A DNA stretch of 64,000 nt from NCBI RefSeq assembly GCF_036884655.1, contig NC_088342.1, positions 30,435,001 to 30,499,000 of the forward strand, given 5' to 3'. Of this stretch, positions 32,941 to 44,090 are shown piece by piece (the first letter of the stretch is position 1; each line of letters opens with the position of its first letter). The position numbers were made by a program, and so were the translations under genes. The notes under the pieces are model-generated. The model searched no databases. It was given only the letters and a program-made list of their open reading frames with translations, and was not told where the DNA came from. Source of the DNA: Musa acuminata AAA Group (taxonomy: Eukaryota > Streptophyta > Magnoliopsida > Zingiberales > Musaceae).

Positions 32941-34424
32941 AGCCCAATTTATAAGTGATGCTTAGCCTAGTCCATGAAGTTAAGCCTGTCCAGTTATGCA
33001 ATTAGCATTAGACATATCATTGCTCCTCTATCTAGCTTGTTGTACCTCAATTTAACTATTACTTGGAACAAGTATATGCAGCGTATGTGACCCATCCAAG
33101 ACTCGGGTGGGTTGGTTAGGTTTGAGTTAGTACTATACTACATAGTCCAATTTCCTCTCTCTTTATTGGTTTAAGCTCGTTAATTATTTAAATCAAAAAG
33201 ATTTGATCGGTTAAAGCTGAATTAGGGCGATTCCAAACTAATTTAACCAGTTCAAACCTACATGACCTAATCGAGATCAATCAAATCTAAATTAGACTAG
33301 TCTCAGGTGATTCTAGACTGGTTCTATAATGATTTGAGGTTGGTTCCATTAGATCATAATTGAATTGAGTTTGGTTCAAGACAATTGAGCTATTCCAATT
33401 AGGGTTTTGATTGATTGAGAACTATTGAAAGATTGATGTTTCATGCATTTATGATTTGGTGAATTTAAAGGTTTTATATGAAAATGTCATTTGAAATTGA
33501 TTATTGGTTTTCCATTTTCTTAAGTTTATGATATTGATATGATTATTATCAAGTAGTAGATATGACTAGGCTAGTAGTTCACATTGAAAGTATAATATAT
33601 GAAAGGAGCTATGAGCCTATCATAGTGCGAAGCCCCCAATGAACATAGTCTAACAGATTTACATCAAGTATGGTCTCTCATAATATTTAATCATATTAAT
33701 TTCTTGATAAGTGAATGAATGAGTGTAAATGAATGATTATAAATATTTATGTATCCCTAACGAGAGTAGGTATGGTGATTTCCTTTGGGGATTAGCGAGT
33801 CGTCAAACATGATGGTTAGATAATTCATCCATCCATTGTTAGGAGGAATATATCTCCACTTGGGCGGGTGAAAGATACCACTCTATCTGTTGTTGAGAGT
33901 GCGATATGAATTATTATCTCAATCCATTGTTGGGAAGAATCCATCCCGTGGAATATACTTCTCCATCCACTGTTAGGAGAGTGCACCATCGGGTGATGTA
34001 CGCCTTTATTATCTAGTTATTATATATGTATTACATGTGGTTGATGCATAATTTTATTTATTATGTAAGAAATTATTATCCGTTTTTATGCATACGTTTT
34101 ATGATAAATTGATATATTATCATTTCTTATTGAATTATTGATATTTGTATATTAAAATTTATTTTTATAATTTTTTTGAGGTTCCTACTGTGATTGATAT
34201 ATTTTTATCTTATATTTATTTTCAAAGTAATCTATTAAAAAAGAGACTTGTGATTCTATCAAGAAGATACAGTCCTTTTTTTAATTAAATAAATATTTAT
34301 TATTATAAAAATAATGATTTGAATTTAAGGATTAAGAAAGAAAAAAGAGAGGGAGTTTATTATATAAATTATGGATAATAAATTACTAGTTTATTATTCT
34401 TTTTATAAATTCGGGATATTAGAT

Positions 34425-34580
34425 AATATATTCTTGGAATTAATTTATATTATGTTAACAGCAAAACCAATACTTTTTTTCTTCGTTCTTTTAAATTAGA
34501 TTGCTTCTTAATGCAATATTTCCATTAAAGTAAATGGTTATGCTATTATGTGCATTCCATCAATTTCTGGCTGCCTATGT
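34425..34580. other. Short stretch between repeat stack and gene relic
   Basis: AT-rich, ends in TCTGGCTGCCTATGTAG, which looks like a pyrimidine-rich intron 3' end immediately before the readable segment at 34581. Confidence 0.35.
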
Positions 34581-35840
34581 AGGTTATTGCAAGACAAGCT
34601 ATAGAGCAATACTGGCCAAAGTTAGTTCCAGGATTCCAGTGTTGAGAAGATATTGACCTTAGCAATGATTGGTCTCTTCGGGAGTTGTGTGAAGCTATAG
34701 ATCATCTGTCTGGATGAGTCTCATGCAGTGGGATTGGGCAACAAATTACTCTCTGTTTACATTGATAAAACATATATAGCATGATTTATTGAGACAATAG
34801 TTTGTCATAAAATTAGTCCACTACTGACATTTTCCCATCAATTGGAGTTGGCTATGGAGCAAACTTATCATGAAGATCATACAATGTTTGGCTGGTTTTT
34901 TCATCATGTCAGTACTGGAGAGTTGGAGTCCTAATCAAGGCAAAACTTAGGCATACAATGGATTTTCTTGATAAGTTAATGCAAAATTTAGGGGAGAGAG
35001 ATGCAGTGGGTGTAGAGCTTTATTTTGTTGGTTGGAGATTGAGCTGATGCTTGTAGAAATACTATTCAAAATCTTTATCGAGTCTGGAAGAGCCATGGAA
35101 GATGGTTTAAGCTCATCTCAGAGGCATGAGACCAGCCGAAATGGAAGCATTCAAACCTTACTTTTCAGATCATGCTTGACTTCTTTGAATTGTTAAAACC
35201 CAGCATAAAGCTTTTGTGGTGTCTTATAGTAGCTTCTCCGCAGTCACAAAACTTCAGTTCCAAGGAATCTTTCACCATCCAATTTACTGGATGGTGTTGA
35301 GCAATGTGGATTTCTTGGTGCCATCTCAAGCACATCTCATTATCCATCATCTTTGCCGAACGCAACCCTGTTTGCGACCATATTCTTGCATTTGTGGCTA
35401 ATACATTTGCTTTTATGTATCTACGCATGACATTATCTCCACTCAATAATTCTTGATGATAGATCAAATGGACCCCCAAAGTTGTATGAAGTTGCTATTA
35501 CGAGGAGCACTATGGGGCCCCTATGTTTGCTCGTTGCGTTTTATCTTGTCATCCAGCTTTTCTTGAACTCGAATCACTAATCAGGAAAAGAATGCTTGCA
35601 TGCCATTCCAGATCTTTATGATGTCAAGGTGCGTTGACATCTTATTCTCTCAAAACTAGCAGACGAGCAATCGATTTGTCAACGTGGAAGATGTTGAAAT
35701 TGCAACTTGCGATGTTTTCTTTGCTCCCTCCTTCTCCTCGTTAAATCCATGCAGTTGTTGATGCTGTGGATCAAGAAATTGATCATTGTGAAGATATGAT
35801 CCGGAGTGCTTTATCTATTGCTCGATCCCATAATAAGTAG
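34581..35840 (+). pseudogene. Decayed unidentified plant gene fragment
   Basis: Protein-like blocks appear in changing frames: VIARQAIEQYWPKLVPGF from 34581 just after an AG acceptor-like site; NDWSLRELCEAIDHL (~34660-34705); MDFLDKLMQNLGERDAVGVE (~34960-35020); RNTIQNLYRVWKSHGRWFK (~35055-35110); and near the end TSYSLKTSRRAIDLSTWKML with AVVDAVDQEIDHCEDMIRS (~35640-35810). Stops and shifts separate them, so it is not a working gene as read. I could not name the family; no reverse transcriptase, integrase or transposase motif is visible, so a host gene relic or retrocopy is more likely than a transposon. Confidence 0.45.
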
Positions 35841-37391
35841 TAATTATGACACTGTTTCTTTTTTCTTGATCCCATAAATATGTTATAACCATATTAATTA
35901 TCTTATGATTATAGTAATTAGTGAGTGGGGGGGGATACAGTAGGCCTAGCCACAGGAATGCATTTGCTATCATTGGTACAGATGAGATTAGCTTGTTGTG
36001 TTAATGGTGGCAGTACATTTTCCTTCCATTACAATACGATTCCGACATTAGTAAATGAATACACCCGCAAAATTATTTTTGTTATTACTGTGACAGACAA
36101 ATAAACGATCCATTTTTTTTTACATAATTGCAGAATTACAGTGCTATATTGCGTTTTTGGTTATTAGGAGGGCTCTAAATCATGAAAGGACACAAGTATT
36201 GTACTTCCCACTATCTTCTGTCTCTTAACTTGCTTGTTCCTTAGACCAGCAGCTCTCATCATTATTGTCTCAGACTAGAGCACTTTTTTTCTGACTGCAC
36301 CATTATGTAGCTATTTAAAGATAATTGACTGTCTCATATGAGGTATTTAGTCCAGATTATATAGGTGAATGTTTTTGCAGTTCCACTTGTCACGATCTGT
36401 TTACAATGGGCTCAAATCTTGCAAATGTAGAAGATAAATATCATTGTTTCCTCATGTCATTGGTAAGTTCATGTGACATGTACTGCATATGCTTCCCAGT
36501 CCAAGCAACAGAGCTTTCAGGTCCTAATTAATAAATAATTCTTCACTTCAGTTGAGGATCTGATATGCACACCAAAGAAAAATTAATATTTTTTGTTCTT
36601 TACGTTCAAAAAGATCTGAAATGCGTCCCTAATTCTTGTACCACCTGTGTGATATCAATAGACTCTACTCTTGGCCGGTCCATGTTTTCATTTCTTGCAT
36701 CAAATTAGAAGGCCAGACTCTGATATTTTTGTGTGGTACGTAGGATTTAGCTTCTCTATGTCAAGTATGTATGTGATGATCAATCACACACTCTGATTCG
36801 GGATTGTGCTCTCGAGTATGTAGTCGTACTGATGGTGTTCTCACTGTTGCATTTTGCAGCATCTACTGTGGATCTTCTAGCTTGCTTTACCTACCTACCA
36901 TGAAATATCAAGAGATTCAAGTTGTAATCTTAGACTTTTAAGGTGAAGAGGGAAACCAATCCCTATTAGTTAACAATAAGTTGACATGGTTTCATTAGAC
37001 ATAAACCAACCCAATCGTTCATAGACATAATGATGGATGGGCATGATAGTGACCAGCATTTTGCCTATGAACTTGGAAAGAAAAGCCTTGTCTATTGTCT
37101 CCATAGGAACATGTCCCCTCTCTAACAACATAGACATAGTGCTGGTCCATCATTTCGAGCTCCATTTCCATGAACAATAATTTGATCCGAAGACTTGGGT
37201 GACAAATGAAAAGAAAGAGCAAGAGAAGACAGAAGAACACTAAAATTTCATATAGTAACGATGTTCGACGATCGTTAGTGCATTCATTGTATGTCCATGA
37301 TTCGATGTAAGTAATACATATATATAAGAAGGGACAGAGATGGCGCGAAACCTGCATGATAGATCCACGATCTAGATCTCTTTTTTTTGTT
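35841..37391. other. Intergenic, no gene recognised
   Basis: Mixed-composition DNA with a G9 run near 35930. Short frames (36325-36531 plus, 37019-37357 minus) show no familiar motif and no splice-supported extension. It lies downstream of the NPF gene and will include its 3' end and flank. Confidence 0.4.
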
Positions 37392-37397
37392 TTTATT
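37392..37397 (-). terminator. Poly(A) signal of NPF gene
   Basis: AATAAA on the minus strand about 65 bases beyond the stop codon, in T-rich surroundings. Position fits a plant near-upstream element. Confidence 0.5.
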
Positions 37398-37461
37398 TAC
37401 CCTCTTAGCTTAGTTCAAGTTTAGGACCGAAGAGGAATATTTAATGTGGGATGGTGGTCTT

Positions 37462-40400
37462 TCACGGTGTGTTCTCAGCTCCAACATGTGTCTCAGTTGA
37501 TGGAGATGGAGTGTTGGAGTACCATTTGGCCCAGAAAAGATAATTGAGGAAGTTGAGGAGGCTGAGAGCTGCCAACAGCCAGTAGAAGAGATCCAACCTG
37601 TCCTTGTTGAGGTCATTGTCACCCAGCCATCCGCCATTTGATGAGCTTGATGTGATCTTGTTCACCAATGACACCAGCAGGGAGCTCAAGAAGAAGCCAA
37701 AGGAGTAAGAGCAGTAGGTCATGGCTGTCAAGAAGGACTGCATGCCGCCCGATGACTGCTTGTAGAAGAACTCAATGAGCCCCACAGCTGTAAACATCTC
37801 CGAGAGGCCAAAGATGAGGAACTGGGGAGCAATCCAGAAGATGGACATCAGCTTGCCCGACCCAACAGCCATCTCTCTTCTCTCCTTCTCGATCATGGCG
37901 GCTGCCACCATCGAGAAGGTCGCTGTGAAGAGGCCGACGCCGATTCGCTGCAGCGGAGTGATCCCCGAGTCATCTCTGGTGAGCTTTCGGGCAAGAGGGA
38001 CGAAGCTGGTTTCGTAGATGGGAACCAGTATGACGAGCACCATGTAGGGGATGGCTTGGAGTGATGCAGGTGGGACTCTGAAGGAGTCTGCAAGCCGAGT
38101 GTTCATGGAGCTTCCTTGTTCCACTGAGAAGGTCTGCAGCTGAGCGAGGACCGTGTTGAAGATGATGGTGCATGCGAAGATCGGTATCACTGAAAGAATC
38201 ACCTTCACTTGCTCTACCTCTGCCTTGCTGCAAAGCTTCCATGGGCTCTCTTTCATGTTACAACCATCTTGGGATTTGATGCAAGCTTTGTCCAGAAATC
38301 TGAATCATGTAAAGGAAGAAAGGTTGCAAACGTCAAACTCGGAAAAGATCAGTTTTTTCTTATCACTTCTTCTTCCTTGGTCAAATGATTAGATGATAAG
38401 CTGGGCCAACCTGAACTTGTGGATGTGACTGAGGTTGCAAACACTTTGAGAAGAAACACCATGGTGTTTGGGCACATTCTTCGTGTGAGGCACTCCAGAA
38501 CTAGAGAGGCAAACTTGCTTTCTCTTGGCAAATGCAGCTACAAAGACCTGCAGAAGGAACAACTTTTACTTGACAGTAAGAACTTGCAAAGATCAAAACT
38601 TTCTTGCATAAAATTTCTAGGAAGTCATGATCCATCTGCCTTCTGATGTATCTAGTGTATTCTTATGCAGAACAACCCAAGACACCATCGTTCATATCAT
38701 ACATAATTACCTTCATGTCTGCAATCAGTATATGAGCAAACAAAAAAACTTAATCATTTCAAGAATCAACTATGTACTTGATAATCAAGTAGGCAAGATC
38801 ATAAAGAAAAAGAAATTCTACTACTCTTTTGTGGTAGTCTAACAAAACCTATAGGAGAAAAAAAATATTATATTAGATTAATGTTTCAGCAAGAAGACAA
38901 GTGGTCTCGCACCAAAAGAATCCTTGGACAGAGGTCCCCAAGAGAAATTTCCGAGCTTCATTCACCACAAGCGTATTCTTAATGAACAGTGGCAATCACA
39001 ATAAGCATAAAACACAAGCTCCTAGGAAACAATCGCAATGAAGAATCTTGATATGATAGCCAGAAAAGAAAAGGTAAATTTGCAATGCCACGCTAATTCT
39101 ATCGCAAAAGAATTCTTTTGATGAAGCACTTTTCAGCTATATCTTGATGGCATTGCAGCAAAGTAGGATGTTGATCGAGCGTAAATACTGATCAACTAAA
39201 ACTATGTTTCTAGTAATAAATTCATAATCTAAATCTTACTCTTGCAATGGGGGTAAAGATGCTGCCCTGTGAAGGCTTGTTCCTGTAGAAAGGAGCACCG
39301 CAAACTAAGCTGATGAGTCCCATGGCCATGGCAGCTGCAGACACACCGAGACCTACGTCCATCCCTGACCGCATTTGGACCCAAACTAGAACAGTGAGTG
39401 CAATCAGCTCTCCCACACAGAAGCTGAAGTATGCTGTGTTGAAGTATGTGGACAGCTTCCTGGACTGATCATCTGGATCATCATTTCTGAACTGGTCAGC
39501 ACCATGAGAGATCATGTTGGGCTTCAGGCAGCCGCTCCCCAAGGCCACCAAGTAGAGAGCAAGGAAGAAGGTAACGGCCTTGAAGCCTTTGGCCTCCATG
39601 CAGTGCTCTCCTGACATCATGTTGCATGGTGGTGGCCTCAGTTGCGGAAGATGTGCTTGGACTGAGAGCAGTATGAGACCCTGAACAAAACCAAACCCAC
39701 AGGAGTAGGTTGTTTATGCAATAAAAACAATATATTAAATATCTTGCATTCTCATATTTCCTTCAATTATTTCATGATATAAATCCATGCAGCTTTCTCT
39801 ACATTGCCAGGCGGAAGAAGATGACTTCCCATTTTCACTTTGTCTCTGTGAATGCTTTATTTAAATAAAAAAGGTTTAAGTAGTCACATTTCATGGCATT
39901 ATTATTGTTACTATTTTAAATTGATTCATAGACAGAAAAAAGAGAGGAAGTATATGGTTTTCATCGGACAAGGTAGCAGTCATAGAAATTCTTCTCCTTT
40001 TTCTGCTCTGGTTCAGCAGACAATGGATTAACTTCTGCAAATGGATTGAGGTATTCTTAGAGAAGAATAGAACTTACTGAGAGCTCAACAAATCCAAATA
40101 TCAACATGGTCCAGAAGCTCCCTAGATAAGAGTCTGAGAGAAACCCACCAACGAGAGACAAGATAAAAATAGTTCCCACAAAGTTGGTCACTATGTTTGC
40201 TGATTCTGACAGCGGGAAGTGCATCTCATTGAAGACATATGTTATAAGGTTGTTGCCAACAGCAGCAATTGCCATTATCTCAAATGCTTGAATGCCTGGA
40301 AAAAGAACCAAGACAACAATTAAATTATGTAGATTAGTTCAACCTTAATTGTATATATCCTACATAGAACAGAATAAACAAGCTATCTTGATGATAGCTG

Positions 40401-40581
40401 TGGAAAACACACCCACACACACACAGAGAGACAGAGAGAGAGAGAGAGAGAGACCTAATACAAAGCAAGCAGCTCTCATGCCTCCATGCTTGTTGGGCTT
40501 GCAGGGTTTGCCCCTCCAATCAAGGGAGACTTCAGTAAGCATGCAATCTCCTCTTAGATTCTGTCTTGTCTGAATGTCCAT
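37462..40581 (-). CDS. NRT1/PTR family (NPF4-type) transporter, five exons, 586 aa
   Basis: Proton-coupled major-facilitator membrane protein of the nitrate/peptide transporter family. Exons (minus strand): 40581-40455, 40295-40078, 39680-39240, 38547-38411, 38299-37462; every intron is GT-AG, phases agree and the joined frame is open. Residues 1-42 include VSLDWRGKP and the family's KHGGMRAA before TM1. Exon 2 gives TM1-TM2 (QAFEIMAIAAVGNNLITYV, TNFVGTIF), exon 3 TM3-TM6 (ALYLVALGSGCLKPN, HGADQF, YFNTAYF), exon 4 the loop, and exon 5 TM7-TM12 (IPIFACTIIFNTVLAQLQTF, LQRIGVGL, FFYKQSSGGM, DLNKDRLDLFYWLLA). Twelve TM segments and 586 residues are normal. From memory it is closest to Arabidopsis NPF4.3/NPF4.4 (NRT1.14/NRT1.13); other NPF4 members transport ABA, GA or nitrate. 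Ser491 occupies the place of a proline conserved in nitrate transporters. It is the only intact cellular gene in the window. Confidence 0.93.
40296..40454 (-). other. NPF intron 1 with GTCTCTCT donor and CT/GT repeats
   Basis: Donor reads TTAG|GTCTCTCTCT: GT is present but positions +3 to +6 do not match GTAAGT, whereas introns 2 and 3 have GTAAGT/GTAAGA. The intron opens with a (CT)n tract and then (GT)n. The acceptor TTTTTCCAG|GC is strong, and joining restores the conserved VLGIQAFE. Confidence 0.85.
40411..40453. repeat. (CA)n-(GA)n compound microsatellite
   Basis: CACACCCACACACACACA followed by about 14 GA units ending at the exon 1 donor of the NPF gene. Confidence 0.9.
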
Positions 40582-40599
40582 AAACTATTTCTTCGTGAG

Positions 40600-40630
40600 C
40601 ACACAAACACACACACACACACACACACAC
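40600..40630. repeat. (CA)n microsatellite in NPF 5' UTR
   Basis: About 14 CA units 19 bases upstream of the start codon (GT repeat in the transcript). Confidence 0.9.
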
Positions 40631-40762
40631 TCCAAAACACTCTCTCTTTCTACTTCACTTGGGAGAGAGTCCTTCTCAAGCTCACAAACCAATTACACAA
40701 CAAAAAAGCTGCAACTCTTCTTACAAGAAGACTTTGCTGAATCCAAGGCAAGTTGTTGCGGT

Positions 40763-40770
40763 TATTTATA
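40763..40770 (-). promoter_or_regulatory. TATA box of NPF gene
   Basis: TATAAATA on the minus strand, about 180 bases before the ATG at 40581. A start site ~30 bases on (near 40733) would give a 5' UTR of about 150 bases rich in CT and GT repeats and without an ATG before the start codon that I can see. Confidence 0.65.
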
Positions 40771-40779
40771 ACAACACAT

Positions 40780-41689
40780 GGGAGAGAGCAAAGGGTTGGT
40801 GTGGTGTGGCTTACTCCTTGATGAGAGAATTTATGGGCTGTGAACAGTCACTGGCAAGTGGGGTCGTATGTTGGAGTTGGATTGTCAGAGTGCTTAGCAA
40901 AGTGGGGAGACCAGCAAAAATTGGTCTGCCACAAAACAGTAGCTGGAATTTAACTTGTTAATTAATTAATTTAAATTAAGAAGAGACAAGAGAAAGATTG
41001 TGTTAAACATGGTTGTGCAGAAAGTTATTCAGGGGGCAGAAAGTTGTTCTTTCCAACAAAGCCTTTTCATACTAAGTGACTTGCACAAGTCCTTGCATAC
41101 ACATAATGTACAGCTACTTCAAAGCATTTTTTTATGCGTCTTGTTTTTCTCTACTAGAAAAAATGACGTTTTTTCATGTAGAAGAAGGAAACGTATTTGT
41201 TTAGTTGTTACTAACAAGTTATTATCTTGTTTATCTCTACATCATGCATCATTTGTTGTCGACCAAGGTTCTTGTGATTTGCAAGGAACTCAAAATCATC
41301 CATGTTTATGTTGCTGAACTGGTTTTAAATACCAGGATCCATGTGAAAGAAGAAACAAAGCAAATAGATCTATCCCCTGTGAATCCAGCATGCTCTGATT
41401 TCTTAATTTTCAGAGTAAAAATTACTGTCACTTGTCTCTAAACAATTCTTTCATCTTTTTTTCTATCTACTGTTACCAATGCCAATTATTCCTTTGTCTA
41501 GGAGTGATTAGATCGAGGAAAGATCCAAATAGGACTAGAGATATATTTAACAGAAAAAGAGAGAGGAAACAAAAAGACAAATCCAATCGAAAACTACGTA
41601 AAAGGCTTCTGCATATGTGGAAATGATTATCTATTCGCGAAGCTTTAGAAGAAGAATCTTGATACATTATGAGCAGAATTGTTTCCTCC
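40780..41689. other. NPF upstream region, no second gene
   Basis: Contains the presumed NPF promoter. Frames at 40659-40961 and 41000-41317 (plus) have no family motif and no splice-supported extension. No element recognised. Confidence 0.4.
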
Positions 41690-42060
41690 CTTTCATTCTA
41701 CATATCCATCATCTAACTAATGAAAAAGGGATAATGCGAAATGAAATTTGAAAGAATAGTTGTATTTGCTAGAATAAATCTTTTGGATTGAAAAGAAATA
41801 AATTCAAGATAATATTTTTATAAAATCAATAAATAGCTTATCATCGCACTATGATAAAGAAACCATTCCAAAGATACTAAATAAAGATAGAAAACTAAAA
41901 ATAAATGAATCATCGCACTATGATAAATTAAAGAGGTATAGACTCAAAGAGTTTCTACAAATATAATCTGACCTCTTTTTTAATTTTAAAATAATAAAAT
42001 AAATACTAATACATGAAACAACTTTTTGTGCATACGAAACTATGAAATGTTGATATCTCA
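41690..42060 (-). repeat. Possible Gypsy LTR remnant
   Basis: The block 41998-42055 (CTAATACATGAAACAACTT and following) resembles 62222-62280 beside the Gypsy pol at the right edge, and ATAATCTGACCTC resembles ATAATCAGTTTC there. Also contains CATCGCACTATGATAAA twice (41842, 41911). No clean ends. Confidence 0.35.
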
Positions 42061-42062
42061 AT

Positions 42063-43960
42063 TTATTTATTTCTCAGTTTATACATTAATAATATTAATC
42101 TAAATGCTGGTGTCCCCTGCTGATATTTATTTCTTTCATGTCGCAAAAGGAACAGCAAATCTATGTGCAGATCCAGGTTGCTTCTGATGGATGAAGAAAT
42201 GAAACTACTGCACTCTGAAACATTTGGCTCTTGCTGTTCTTGTTGCTTCTGCTGACCAAACACACCAGCATTCACTAAAGAATGGGGGCAGAAAACTAGA
42301 CATGCCATCAACGCCACTCCCACCATGGGTTTCTTTACCACCATCCCTTCGTTGCTACTGCCGTCTTCTGTTTGCCACCCACTGTTGAGTGCCCCTGTTT
42401 TACCAGTTACCACTGTCATGCGACTACCATTGCTTTCTCTACTGGTGCTTCACCATGTGCATCATCAACTGTTGTTGGTAAACAACACACAATTAGAAGA
42501 GGAAGGCGACAACCTAACGTTAGAGCTTAACCCACAGGAAATGATCCAAGTGAGGGAAGCAAGTCAAAACTGTTGGTATGAAAATTTTATGGGTAAACAT
42601 CCACCTCCGGAGTATTTGCAGAAAATTCTATTAGAAGGATACTTTGGTTCTAAGTTTATCACCTAAGAGGAAATGACAGAGGGCCATGGTATATTCAAAA
42701 GTTACACTTTCAAAAGTTATATTGAGATTCCTATAATTACTTTTAGAATTTTGATGTTTACCTTTTCAAAAGTTATATTAAGATTCTTATACTTACGAAG
42801 ATGAAATATTTAATTTTATTATTTTAAAATTTTAACCCTATAAAATTATCTTTTTTAATTCTGTATAGGAATATCAATATTTCATTTTCATAAGTACAAG
42901 ATCCTAATATAACTTTTAAAAATATAAAAATCAGAATATAAAAAAAAAAATTAATTATAAAGGGGTAATATATGATTAACCATCCATATCAAATAGGTCT
43001 CATTTGTGCCTTCTTATAGAATAAAATCTCTAACTTGTTTTTACTAGAAAATTAAATTAAATTAAATTTATGAATTACATATTTTCTTACAATCATCTTA
43101 ATCACATATGCACATTAAATATAGAATCCAGTGAAAAAGATCATGGAAACCTTTTCAAAATTACAATCGATATAATTGTGCTAATAAAATTGGATTGAGT
43201 GATGAAAATGTTAGATGTAAGTTTATATATTCTATTTATAATGTGGTTATAAGATGTTGTCTTTTTTTCTCAATCATTTGATGAATAATATTTATCTAAC
43301 AAATATAAGATTAGGAGCCATTAGGGCTCGTCATGCTTATTGGATACGAGGGATGTTTACTGATAGTTGATCAAAGACACAGTGGGGTTGTTTGTTCACT
43401 TCTTGGATTCTCAAATCTAATGATTGATGCTTTTTTTTTTTTTTGGCTTAACCATTCACCTCTAATAGTCATGCGATTGATTAGCTTTAAGCCCAAGGAT
43501 TAGAGACGAAGGTTATGATAGTGGGGCTTTTTCTTCCCCGTATGTATGTCAACAACCATCATTCCTAATAGGTACACAAGTCAACGGTGAATTGACTTTT
43601 GGCTGATATCATTCTGGTTTCAGAGTTTCCGGGGGCGCCACCAATCCCCACCCACCACAGAAGGCTATCTCACCATGAATGGCCAGAAGCCATTTGGATT
43701 GATTCATTCATCATCATGCCTTTTCTGCAGACGCAATCAGAGAGATGGGGTTTTAGAGGATTTGGGTCAAAAGGTACCTGAGACTTTGTGCACGTTATGC
43801 GCATGCAGATGCACCAAAGTGCAAGTCTCAAGATTGACTTGATCTCTTCAGCTTAAGCTTGCAGATCTCTGATGACTCAGCTTTGTGGTAGCAAGACATG
43901 CTCATATCCTCATTTTTAGATCTGCAGATAGAAGATGTTAACACTTCAGAAAAAAGAAAA
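42063..43960. other. Intergenic, two unsupported short frames
   Basis: A 113-codon plus frame (42325-42666) and an overlapping 118-codon minus frame (42419-42063) are open. The plus frame has an acidic middle and an aromatic tail (ENFMGKHPPPEYLQ) but no domain I know. After 42670 the DNA is AT-rich (A9-T11 runs) with nothing recognised. Confidence 0.35.
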
Positions 43961-43964
43961 ACAA

Positions 43965-44090
43965 GTTCAGGAATCTACTTCAGAATCTAAATCAACAATA
44001 ATAATCCATGTTCTAGACAAAAGCTGGTGGTTCAGGAATCTACTTCAGAATCTAAATCAACAACAATAATAATCCACTTCCAGCCAATTC
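43965..44090. repeat. 65-bp direct duplication
   Basis: GTTCAGGAATCTACTTCAG begins at 43965 and again at 44030. The units are nearly identical except for a CAA insertion in the second. Confidence 0.9.

Larger units (their letters stand above)
31660..34424 (+). repeat. Family R LTR, main part (3' LTR of array)
   Basis: Follows on from 20648; the whole LTR is about 3.03 kb after removing the insertion. From left: AAATAAATATTATATTACTC as at 180, a TA tract (32170-32209), the 24-base minisatellite (32395-32940), a mixed stretch, the 'wave' repeats (33820-34010) and a 3' part shared with 7130-7595 and 18173-18603. It ends near 34424 (TTCGGGATATTAGATA, eroded). Beyond this point no family R sequence is seen. 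Confidence 0.7.

Noticed and set aside
37970..38242. Frames overlapping NPF exon 5 in other phases
   Set aside because: Shadows of the exon, which has a family-wide conserved protein sequence in its own frame.
42063..42666. Overlapping 118- and 113-codon frames on opposite strands
   Set aside because: At most one could be real; neither has a domain or promoter evidence. Mentioned only as intergenic content.
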